Part shown: positions 1 to 6,757 of the stretch, piece by piece
How positions within the stretch are numbered: position 1 is the stretch's first letter
Layout of the letters: each line of letters starts with the position of its first letter
Assembly (NCBI GenBank): GCA_019420545.1
Contig: JAHZGZ010000226.1
Coordinates: forward strand, 26,924-36,957
DNA: 10,034 nucleotides
Origin: Bacteroidales bacterium
GTDB taxonomy: Bacteria > Bacteroidota > Bacteroidia > Bacteroidales > Muribaculaceae
Direction of reading: 5' to 3'
Notes under the pieces: model-generated
Seen by the model: only the letters and a program-made list of their open reading frames with translations
The model's database searches: none
What the model was told of the DNA's origin: nothing
Translations under genes and position numbers: made by a program

Positions 1-422
1 ACGACGCAATTCTCACCGGAAGCGGCACCATCATTACCGACAACCCTTCGCTTACCACCCGCGCATGGCCCGGCCGCGACGCCATACCTGTAATCGCCGA
101 CAGGCGAGGGCGCATTGATCCGGCCACGACCCGACTCGACCGAGAGCACCTTATAACCCTCGCCGATTCCGGGCCGGTGTCGATGCTCGGGACATTGCGC
201 GCGAAGGGGATAACTTCGGTGCTCGTAGAGGGTGGAGCTACTATGCTCCAGGCGTTTATCGATGCGGGAGTGTACGACTTCGTGCAAGTGGAGACAGCCC
301 CCGTGCGGCTCGAAAAAGGAGTCCCGGCTCCACGCCTCGGCCTTACTCCGGCCGACAGCTATGAAGTCGGGACAAACCGTATGGATTTATACGGGCGCAT
401 ACCCTGGTGGGCAGCGCGATAG
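1..422 (+). CDS. ribD: RibD, 3' end only (pyrimidine reductase domain of riboflavin biosynthesis)
   Basis: This is the last 139 codons of a gene whose start lies before the window; the reading frame begins at base 3 and ends with TAG. RibD is a cytoplasmic bifunctional enzyme that deaminates and then reduces a pyrimidine intermediate of riboflavin synthesis. Only the C-terminal, dihydrofolate-reductase-like reductase domain is seen. The family signatures are DAILTGSGTIITDNPSLT at the very start (NADPH/substrate-binding strand and loop, then the usual D-P-S-L-T) and VLVEGGATMLQAF about residues 78-90 of the fragment, the conserved V-E-G-G glycine loop. The N-terminal zinc deaminase domain is outside the window, so it cannot be told whether this is a full bifunctional RibD or a stand-alone reductase; the family norm favours the former. 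It is convergent with the next gene and has no evident functional link to the rest of the window. Confidence 0.9.
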   Translation, partial: DAILTGSGTIITDNPSLTTRAWPGRDAIPVIADRRGRIDPATTRLDREHLITLADSGPVSMLGTLRAKGITSVLVEGGATMLQAFIDAGVYDFVQVETAPVRLEKGVPAPRLGLTPADSYEVGTNRMDLYGRIPWWAAR

Positions 423-443
423 CATAACTTTTTTGCTCATAGA

Positions 444-532
444 TTGTAGGGACGCGGCGTGCCGCGTTGCATCTGATGCAGAGCCAATAGCCTGATATAC
501 TTGATATAACGCGGCACGCCGCGTCCCTACAA
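444..532. repeat. Large perfect inverted repeat with nested hairpins (REP/MITE-like; possible ribD terminator)
   Basis: Two perfectly complementary 25-base arms, 444-468 and 508-532, flank a 39-base AT-richer spacer. Each arm holds its own smaller palindrome: ACGCGG, a four-base loop, CCGCGT (452-467 and 509-524). The unit can therefore fold as one long stem or as two small hairpins. On the plus strand the right arm is followed by CTTTTATT (533-540), which fits a rho-independent terminator for ribD. The minus-strand side has an A-run rather than a T-run, so it is a poor terminator for the opposing gene. I see no target-site duplication and no coding potential. A 15-base piece of the same arm recurs at 5370-5384, which suggests a dispersed family of small elements. 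Confidence 0.8.
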
Positions 533-577
533 CTTTTATTACCAATAATTAGATCGAACCAGTTGGTTTAGAGTTTG

Positions 578-2383
578 TCATTTTACGAGGATCTTCTTGC
601 CGGCGGCGATGTAGAGGCCGGCGGGAAGCTGAATGGAGGCTGTCGACTCGCCGGCAACATATTCTGCGGCAACCTGACGCCCTACGATATCGTAGACATA
701 AACGGTGGTGTCGGCTCCGTTGTTGACAACGGTAAGGAATCCGGCACCGGGACGTACCTCAAGTCCCTCGCCAAGAGCGACTTCAGCTATAGCGCTTGTA
801 GAAGCCTTCAGGCTCGCAGGCAGCACGGCTTTACCGATAAAGCCTTTCCAGTTGACAGCCTTCTCGCCCGGCTCAAGTCCCTTGGGAGCGGGGGTACCTT
901 TTGAGCGGCCGGTGTAGTAGATGACACCATCAATGGGGTCGTAAGCCATGTTGTACATGGTGGCTGTAAGGCCTGTTATCAGATCGAACGATGCCGATTC
1001 GTTATAGGCAAGCGTCGAGCCGTCCATGGCATGCATGAATATGGGAGCAGGGCTCACACCCCAGTTGTAGCCGTAGGTCCATACATCGCCTGTACCGGCA
1101 GGATTCTGAATTGCACCGAAATAGCCGATGATACCCGTCTTGGTATTGTAGGAACTTGTAACCTGTGCTGCCACAAGGGAGCCATCCTTTGCCGAAGCCT
1201 TGAAGATATATCCCTCACGCATCTTGTTCTTGGAGCATATGCTTACGCCGGTGTTGGGATCAAAGAATTTACCGTTACCCATACCGCCGATCCACAGATT
1301 GTCGCCGGCCTTGAATATCGATGTGTTCTGGATCACATTGGCACCGTATGTAGCGTCGCGCTCGCCGTTGATAATGGATACCCACTCGGCATTGAGGTCG
1401 GTGTCAAACTTGGCAAGCACCATATTGAACACATTTGCCAGAGGCGACAGGGTAGTGCCGCCGAACACGCAGCTCTCGCCTTCGACACCCTTCATGTAGC
1501 CGAGGGTATACAGGGCGCCGTCGGCCCACATCATCGACTGTATCGAACCCTTCTTCACAATACCCTTGTTGGCGGCGTTCTTTACAAAATAGCCGTTGCT
1601 GTCGAGTTTCACGAGCAAGAGGTCGCCATTGTCAGACTGCGTGAAGTCACCGTCGTAATTGTTAATATTGTCAGGAGTAATCACTGTCTCCGTACCGTCG
1701 GCATTGGGGAAGTGCATCGGCATCACGTAGCGGCCTCCGAGGTATACGTTGTCGTCATCATCGCCCTCAACGGCAAGCAGATCGAAAGAGGCGGCAACAT
1801 TTTTTTCGTTGAAAGTCTTGTCAACGTCGATCAGGCGCGACCACTGTATGGCGCCATCCTTGTCGACTTTCAGTACGATGAGAGCATTGTAGCGTTCAGC
1901 GCCGCAGTTCCAGTCGATAACGTGGTTCTCGCCCTTGCCGTCGACGAAGTTGATCGGCTCCGATTCATAGCCCATGGCATGACGCATACGCAGGGCTATT
2001 ACCGCACCGCCGTCCTTCATGGCCACCACACCGTTCTGGTTGGTCCAGGTCTCGCCGCGGTTGCTGTAGAGTGTGTATATTTTTTCGCCGGACTTGTTAA
2101 ACTTTATAAGGCATACGTTATGGTTGGCCGAACTTGACGTGGATTTTGACCCCTCGAACAGGAGTTCACCGTTGTAAAGCACATCATAGTTTGCATCATT
2201 GTCGGCTGTGGCGGCTGTAGAAAGCCAGTATACACTGTTGGCATCGTACTCGATTACAAGCGGGCAGGTACCGCTTGCATTGTTTGTATCGAGGTAGTTT
2301 ATCCATTGCGAATCGCCGTCGGCAGCCGAAACACTCATTGCCCCGGCAAGCGCCAACGAGAATAAAAGAGTAAATTTCTTCAT
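578..2383 (-). CDS. Secreted seven-bladed beta-propeller-like protein with T9SS type A sorting domain
   Basis: The 601-residue protein starts with a clear signal peptide (K2-K3, hydrophobic core 4-18, cleavage likely near SVSA-A21). It ends in a T9SS C-terminal domain, about 535-601, recognisable by VYVYDIVGRQV (561-571), LPAGLYI (586-592) and a lysine-rich end, KKILVK. Such domains direct passage through the type IX pore and attachment to, or release from, the cell surface. Between these, strand signatures recur at about 50, 127, 213, 289, 363, 433 and 486 (for example DNVYLGG 211-217 and DNLWIGG 361-367). Most are followed by a strand ending in a D-x-x-G-type turn (CLIKFNKSG 91, LIVLKVDKDG 168, LLVKLDSNG 256, VLAKFDTDL 322). 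This reads as a seven-bladed propeller of the SBBP kind. No catalytic motif is seen, so a binding or adhesion role is inferred. The start at 2383 fits the signal peptide and a leader of about 35 bases. The gene is divergent from the receptor operon; ligand unknown. Confidence 0.85.
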   Translation of the reverse strand: MKKFTLLFSLALAGAMSVSAADGDSQWINYLDTNNASGTCPLVIEYDANSVYWLSTAATADNDANYDVLYNGELLFEGSKSTSSSANHNVCLIKFNKSGEKIYTLYSNRGETWTNQNGVVAMKDGGAVIALRMRHAMGYESEPINFVDGKGENHVIDWNCGAERYNALIVLKVDKDGAIQWSRLIDVDKTFNEKNVAASFDLLAVEGDDDDNVYLGGRYVMPMHFPNADGTETVITPDNINNYDGDFTQSDNGDLLLVKLDSNGYFVKNAANKGIVKKGSIQSMMWADGALYTLGYMKGVEGESCVFGGTTLSPLANVFNMVLAKFDTDLNAEWVSIINGERDATYGANVIQNTSIFKAGDNLWIGGMGNGKFFDPNTGVSICSKNKMREGYIFKASAKDGSLVAAQVTSSYNTKTGIIGYFGAIQNPAGTGDVWTYGYNWGVSPAPIFMHAMDGSTLAYNESASFDLITGLTATMYNMAYDPIDGVIYYTGRSKGTPAPKGLEPGEKAVNWKGFIGKAVLPASLKASTSAIAEVALGEGLEVRPGAGFLTVVNNGADTTVYVYDIVGRQVAAEYVAGESTASIQLPAGLYIAAGKKILVK

Positions 2384-2425
2384 ACTTAAAATCAGTTATT
2401 GTTGGTTAGTTCGTTTTCACGGATG

Positions 2426-2460
2426 CAAAGTTAGCGGCACAAAATTTCACCCGAAATACC
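2426..2460 (-). promoter_or_regulatory. Bacteroidota-type promoter for the propeller gene
   Basis: Read on the minus strand this is GGTATTTC, a 19-base spacer, then TAACTTTG. TAACTTTG (2426-2433) matches the Bacteroidota -7 consensus TAnnTTTG. The upstream box (2453-2460) ends in TTTC in place of the usual TTTG at -33. Transcription would start about 35 bases before the start codon at 2383. The same two boxes with the same spacing occur on the other strand at 2512-2546. Confidence 0.65.
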
Positions 2461-2496
2461 ATATTTTAGGCAAAAAAAGGCTTCATCGCGGGGGTT

Positions 2497-2518
2497 AAAT
2501 ACCAAAAATTAGGTATTT
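2497..2518. promoter_or_regulatory. Dyad AAATACC-N8-GGTATTT, candidate operator over the receptor promoter
   Basis: A 7-bp inverted repeat (2497-2503 and 2512-2518) with an 8-base A/T spacer. Its right half is the upstream box of the receptor promoter. A third copy of the same heptamer (AAATACC, 2454-2460) is the upstream box of the opposing promoter. The left half has no -7 box at the right distance on either strand, so it is not simply a third promoter. This arrangement would suit a dimeric regulator controlling both directions. No regulator gene is in the window, and chance AT-rich symmetry is possible. Confidence 0.35.
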
Positions 2519-2546
2519 CCTACACTCGGCGACGTAGGTAACTTTG
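2512..2546 (+). promoter_or_regulatory. Bacteroidota-type promoter for the TonB receptor operon
   Basis: GGTATTTC (2512-2519), a 19-base spacer and TAACTTTG (2539-2546) form a match to the Bacteroidota -33/-7 layout, with TTTC for TTTG upstream. The predicted start near 2552 leaves a leader of only about 20 bases before the ATG at 2574, too short for a riboswitch. It mirrors the minus-strand promoter at 2426-2460. Confidence 0.7.
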
Positions 2547-2573
2547 CATTTGTAAAGATGAACCGTTCTATTT

Positions 2574-5366
2574 ATGAAGCTATACCTCAGCATCATACTC
2601 GCGATAATCGCTCTTTTTGTACCTGCAAACGCATTTTCAGCTGTCAGTTTCCAACTTACGGGACATGTCAGCGACCCGTCGGACGGCGAGCCTCTGGCGG
2701 GAGCCTCGGTACTGATAGTCCCCGGCGCCCATGTCGCCGCCACCGACCTGGACGGACGCTTCTCCCTATCGCTTCCGGCAGGCACGTATACCGTTAAAAT
2801 ATCGTATATCGGCTATACCCCGCTCAAAAAGAAAATCAATGTAGACCGCGACTTGTCGATGAGTTTTCATCCCCGGCGCTCCGGGGTCACACTCGGCGAA
2901 GTAACGGTCACCGCCACCGAATCGGCCGGTATCACCAGTTCGTCGCGCATAGGCCGCGACGCCATGGCACATCTGCAGCCGACAAGCTTCACCGATCTTC
3001 TCGAACTCCTCCCCGGAGGTATGGCCAAGGATCCCGACATGAGCTCGGTCAACTCCATCGCCCTGCGTGAGACCGGAGTAAAAGGAGCCACAGGCGGCGA
3101 CGTCACCAATCCCGACTATGCCGTAACTTCGCTCGGCACCCTGTTCATGGTCGACGGCGCTCCCGTCAACGGCGATGCGAACCTACAGACTGTGGGTACC
3201 ACCTCCGATGCCACGTCGCCCGACTACACCCGTAACGTCACCAACCGCGGGGTGGATATGCGCACGTTGTCGACCGATAATATCGAATCGGTTGAAATCG
3301 TGCGCGGCATCCCGTCGGCCGAATACGGCAACCTTACTTCGGGCCTGGTCAACATAAAGCGTATACGCCGCTCCACCCCTCTGCACGCACGCTTCAAGGC
3401 CGACGAGTACAGCAAGCTCTTCTACGTCGGCAAGGGGTTCGGCATCAAGGGGCACGAGCATGTAGTAAACGCCGACCTCGGATGGCTCGACTCGAAAAGC
3501 GATCCGCGCAACTCACTCGAAAACTACAAGCGCCTTACCGCTACGGCACGCCTGAACATGCGCTGGGTGCGTCCGGCGACAGTCACCTCATTCTCTTTCG
3601 GAGGCGACTTCACCGGATCGTTCGACAACGCCAAGTCCGATCCCGACCTCTCCTACCGTAAGGTCGACGAATACCGCTCCGACTACCGCCGTACGGCTCT
3701 TACTACCGATTTCTCGATACGTTTCACTCATGGGAAGCTCCTCAAAGGGCTCACGCTCAATGCCTCTGGAAGCTATCAGGACGACAAGCTCACACGCCGC
3801 AAGCAGGTGGCACCCCAGCGTGCGTCGGTAGCACCCACATCAATGGCCGAGGGGATAAGCGACGGACATTATCTTCTCGGTGAATATATCGCCGACTACC
3901 TCAGCGAAGGCAAGCCTGTAAACATATTCGTAAAAGCACGCGCCAACGGCTCGCTCCCCTTCGGGAGTATCTACAACGACTGGAAGCTCGGCGCCGAATA
4001 CACATTCTCAAAAAACTACGGACGCGGACAGGTATATGACCTTACACGCCCGCTGTCGGCGGCATGGACATCGCGTCCGCGTGCCTACCGCGACATTCCG
4101 GCCCTCCAGGTGGTGTCAACGTTCATCGAGGAGCAAGCAACAATACCGGTCGGCACCAACTCCATAGAGATACAGGCGGGAGCGCGTACGATAAGCCTCG
4201 TGGGGCTCGACAGCCGCTACAGCCTCAGCGGGAAAATCTACATCGACCCGCGCGCCAACCTTGTGTGGAACTTCCCGGCGCTACGCATCGGCAACCGCGA
4301 CCTGCGCTTTCTGATCGCCGGAGGATGGGGACTGACCACCAAAATGCCCACGATCGACTACCTGTTCCCCCAAGTCGCCTACAACGATTTCGTGCAGCTC
4401 AACTACTACGACGTGGCCAATCCGCGCGAACACAGCCGCGTGAATCTGCGCACCTATATCGACGACGCCACCAACTACTCGCTGCGCCCGGCGCGCAACC
4501 ACAAATGGGAAGTGCGCTTCGGAGCCGAAATGGAGGGCAACCGCCTGTCGGTAACATACTTCCGCGAGAAGATGAACGACGGATTCCGCTATTCGTCATG
4601 TTATGCTCCCTACGCCTACCGCAAGTATGACGCAACAGCCATAGATCCCGACGCCCTCTCGGCGCCCCCGGCACTTGAATCGCTCCCTTACGAGGAGGTC
4701 ACGGTGCTCGACGGATTCCGCCGCGCCACCAACGGCACGCGCATAGACAAGGAGGGTATCGAGTTTCAGCTCAACACCATGCGCCTCCCTGCGGTTGCCA
4801 CGGCACTTACGGTGACCGGCGCATGGTTCCGCTCTACATACTCCAACTCGCAGATGCTCTATGCCACGGTTACCGACGTCGTAGGCCAGACACCGGTAAG
4901 CGACATGTACGTGGGTCTGTACGACTACCGCGACGGACGTGTCAACGAACAGTTCAACACCAACTTCATGCTTGACACCCAGATCCCGCAGTGGGGACTC
5001 ATTTTCACCACCTCAGTACAGTGCATGTGGTGGACCAAGTCGACGCGTCTGCGCCAGAACGGCGTGCCTGTAAGCTATCTCTCGGCTGCCGACGGCGAAC
5101 TGCACCCCTACACCGACACCGACGCGACCGACCCCGTGCGGCAGTTTCTGATAAAGCGTTACAACGAGGATACGTACCGCACATTCCGCATACCGCGCGC
5201 CATATTCGTCAACCTGAAGGTTACCAAAAGTATAGGGCGCTACCTCAACGTGGCCATGTTCGTCAACCGCCTGTTCGACCATCAGCCCGACTACTATTCC
5301 AACGGTATACTGGTACGACGCTCTTCCGACCCATATTTCGGCATGGAACTGAATTTCAAGATATAA
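2574..5366 (+). CDS. TonB-dependent outer-membrane receptor with N-terminal carboxypeptidase-like domain
   Basis: This 930-residue protein is an energised outer-membrane importer. In order: signal peptide (1 to about 23); a carboxypeptidase-regulatory-like beta-sandwich, about 27-100, with the typical G-x-V-x-D, DLDGRFSLSLPAGTYT (58-73) and VKISYIGYT (74-82); a TonB-box-like LGEVTVTA (107-114); a plug domain, about 118-265, with FMVDGAPVNG (191-200) and IESVEIVRGIPSAEYGN (237-253); then a 22-strand-type barrel to the end. Length is normal for the class. The start is fixed because an in-frame TGA lies at 2559-2561. It has no SusD partner; instead a DUF4876-like lipoprotein and another barrel follow, so a glycan substrate cannot be assumed. 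Substrate is unknown; peptides, proteins, metal chelates or glycans are all possible. It is the first gene of the likely operon and has its own promoter. Confidence 0.93.
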   Translation: MKLYLSIILAIIALFVPANAFSAVSFQLTGHVSDPSDGEPLAGASVLIVPGAHVAATDLDGRFSLSLPAGTYTVKISYIGYTPLKKKINVDRDLSMSFHPRRSGVTLGEVTVTATESAGITSSSRIGRDAMAHLQPTSFTDLLELLPGGMAKDPDMSSVNSIALRETGVKGATGGDVTNPDYAVTSLGTLFMVDGAPVNGDANLQTVGTTSDATSPDYTRNVTNRGVDMRTLSTDNIESVEIVRGIPSAEYGNLTSGLVNIKRIRRSTPLHARFKADEYSKLFYVGKGFGIKGHEHVVNADLGWLDSKSDPRNSLENYKRLTATARLNMRWVRPATVTSFSFGGDFTGSFDNAKSDPDLSYRKVDEYRSDYRRTALTTDFSIRFTHGKLLKGLTLNASGSYQDDKLTRRKQVAPQRASVAPTSMAEGISDGHYLLGEYIADYLSEGKPVNIFVKARANGSLPFGSIYNDWKLGAEYTFSKNYGRGQVYDLTRPLSAAWTSRPRAYRDIPALQVVSTFIEEQATIPVGTNSIEIQAGARTISLVGLDSRYSLSGKIYIDPRANLVWNFPALRIGNRDLRFLIAGGWGLTTKMPTIDYLFPQVAYNDFVQLNYYDVANPREHSRVNLRTYIDDATNYSLRPARNHKWEVRFGAEMEGNRLSVTYFREKMNDGFRYSSCYAPYAYRKYDATAIDPDALSAPPALESLPYEEVTVLDGFRRATNGTRIDKEGIEFQLNTMRLPAVATALTVTGAWFRSTYSNSQMLYATVTDVVGQTPVSDMYVGLYDYRDGRVNEQFNTNFMLDTQIPQWGLIFTTSVQCMWWTKSTRLRQNGVPVSYLSAADGELHPYTDTDATDPVRQFLIKRYNEDTYRTFRIPRAIFVNLKVTKSIGRYLNVAMFVNRLFDHQPDYYSNGILVRRSSDPYFGMELNFKI

Positions 5367-5369
5367 ACT

Positions 5370-5384
5370 AACGCGGCACGCCGC
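5370..5384. repeat. Solo half-copy of the inverted-repeat arm in the receptor-lipoprotein gap
   Basis: These 15 bases are identical to 508-522, the start of the right arm of the large inverted repeat, and begin 4 bases after the receptor stop codon. The core GCGG-CACG-CCGC can form a short hairpin. No T-run follows, so it is not a convincing terminator. It could be a degenerate REP-like unit or an mRNA stability or attenuation hairpin that lowers expression of the downstream genes relative to the receptor. Confidence 0.6.
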
Positions 5385-5425
5385 ACCACTACTACAGAAA
5401 CCACAACATAAGTTACATATAATAT

Positions 5426-6757
5426 ATGAAACGCAACTACATATTATCTGCATTGCTGCCGCTTATAGCACTCCTGTGCGGATGCGGCGACGATACCCTT
5501 TCGGGGGCAATCGATACCGCACGCGTTACAATCGAGATAGACCGGCCGGCCGATCTCGATCCGGACGCCACTGTATCGCGCGGCACATTTTCATTCAAGA
5601 ACATCACTTCGGGCCGCACAACCCAATGGCTCGAAGGTGACGACATAAGCGTAATGCCCGGTCTGTACGACATCGACTACGTGGCCGAGGTGACCCTCCC
5701 CACGGGTCTTGTGACGCAACTCAAGGCCGCACGCCGCTCGGTGACATTCGCCGCATCGGCCGAACCGGCGCATATTGTGATGCAGGCCTACAACAACCGC
5801 ATCGCCGACGATCTCGTGATTGCCGAAGTGTTCTTCTCGGGCACCCTGCAAAGCTCGGGCAACCAGTACTATGGCGACGACTATGTGAAGCTCTACAACA
5901 ACACCGATCATGTGATATATGCCGACGGCATCACTCTATGGGAGTCGAAATTCACCACTGTAGACAAATATAACTACACACCCGACATTCTTCCCGAAGC
6001 CGTGACCGTACAGGCACTGTATACCGTGCCCGGATCGGGCACCGACTATCCGGTGCAGCCGGGCGAATATTTCATGCTCGCCGACACCGGTATCGATCAC
6101 CGCACGCTCAACCCCAACTCCTTCGATCTCTCCGACGCCGATTTCGAGTGGTACGACGTGTCGACCAAGCCCGACCATCTCGACATCGACTCACCCACAG
6201 TGCCGAATCTCGACAAATGGTACTGCTACACCCTGTCGTTTTTCGTGCTGCACAACCGGGGATTCCGAGCCTACGGCATATCGCGCATCCCGGTCGACCG
6301 CGAGACATATCTGCGCGACTACCTTTACAGCTACAATTACGACATCATAGCCGAGGCCGGTATATTCCCGATGGAACAGTCGGCGTTCCGCATGCCCAAC
6401 GAGTGGGTGGTCGACGCCGTATGCTGCTCGGTTGCAGCCAAATATGCCTGGAACGTAGTTGCTCCGTCGATCGACAGCGGCTGGACCCACTGCGGCACCA
6501 TCGACAAGGACAAGACTCGCTACTTCCATTCGGTACGCCGCAAGGTACTCTATCTCAACGACAACGGCACGCCCGTACTGAAAGATACCAACGACTCTTC
6601 GGCCGACTTCAATCCCGACTGCATAGCATCGGAAATCGAACTTCAGGGTACAGCCTGCGATCCCAACGGAACACGCTGCACGACGCTGACATTCGACGGC
6701 GTAACGCCCGTCAGCCCCGACAAAGAAGCTGCCTACCGCCAAGCCAACCGCCGATGA
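5426..6757 (+). CDS. DUF4876-like outer-membrane lipoprotein with lamin-tail-like domain
   Basis: The 443-residue product has a lipoprotein signal (hydrophobic 5-17, lipobox LCGC, lipidated Cys20). GDD directly after the cysteine resembles the acidic export signal that sends Bacteroidota lipoproteins to the cell surface. Residues about 30-120 look like a beta-sandwich. Residues about 129-221 resemble a lamin-tail/Ig fold: DLVIAEVFFSG (129-139), DDYVKLYNNTDHVI (151-164), then QPGEYFMLAD (211-220). The C-terminal part has MPNEWVVDAV (323-332) and SVRRKVL...LKDTNDSSADF (369-395), which I recall as typical of the DUF4876 family found beside TonB receptors. Function is unknown. By position it replaces SusD as receptor partner, so a ligand-capturing surface role is inferred. 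It starts 59 bases after the receptor and overlaps the next gene by 4 bases. The family name is from memory, less sure than the lipoprotein call. Confidence 0.8.
   Translation: MKRNYILSALLPLIALLCGCGDDTLSGAIDTARVTIEIDRPADLDPDATVSRGTFSFKNITSGRTTQWLEGDDISVMPGLYDIDYVAEVTLPTGLVTQLKAARRSVTFAASAEPAHIVMQAYNNRIADDLVIAEVFFSGTLQSSGNQYYGDDYVKLYNNTDHVIYADGITLWESKFTTVDKYNYTPDILPEAVTVQALYTVPGSGTDYPVQPGEYFMLADTGIDHRTLNPNSFDLSDADFEWYDVSTKPDHLDIDSPTVPNLDKWYCYTLSFFVLHNRGFRAYGISRIPVDRETYLRDYLYSYNYDIIAEAGIFPMEQSAFRMPNEWVVDAVCCSVAAKYAWNVVAPSIDSGWTHCGTIDKDKTRYFHSVRRKVLYLNDNGTPVLKDTNDSSADFNPDCIASEIELQGTACDPNGTRCTTLTFDGVTPVSPDKEAAYRQANRR

Noticed and set aside
444..532. CRISPR-like or transposon-end interpretation of the inverted repeat
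   Set aside because: There is only one inverted pair, no direct repeat-spacer series, no transposase frame and no target-site duplication.
1031..2137. Plus-strand open frame of 368 codons opposite the propeller gene
   Set aside because: It is the antisense shadow of a gene with signal peptide, repeats and sorting domain; its own product is low-complexity His/Val-rich with no family features.
2558..2797. ATG at 2558 upstream of the receptor start, open for 79 codons
   Set aside because: The frame overlaps the receptor signal peptide and is Arg-rich nonsense; a regulatory upstream frame cannot be excluded but nothing supports it.
1..5366. Riboflavin uptake role for the TonB receptor because ribD is nearby
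   Set aside because: ribD is convergent and separated by another gene and a terminator-like repeat; there is no FMN riboswitch in the short receptor leader.
6148..6753. Upstream extension of the barrel reading frame by about 200 codons
   Set aside because: The extension is Arg/His/Gln-rich out-of-frame translation of the lipoprotein gene. ATG 6754 gives a proper signal peptide and an ATGA overlap.
5426..6757. SusD-like glycan-binding lipoprotein
   Set aside because: The length and lipobox fit, but there is no helical TPR-type pattern; the sequence is beta-rich with a lamin-tail-like segment.
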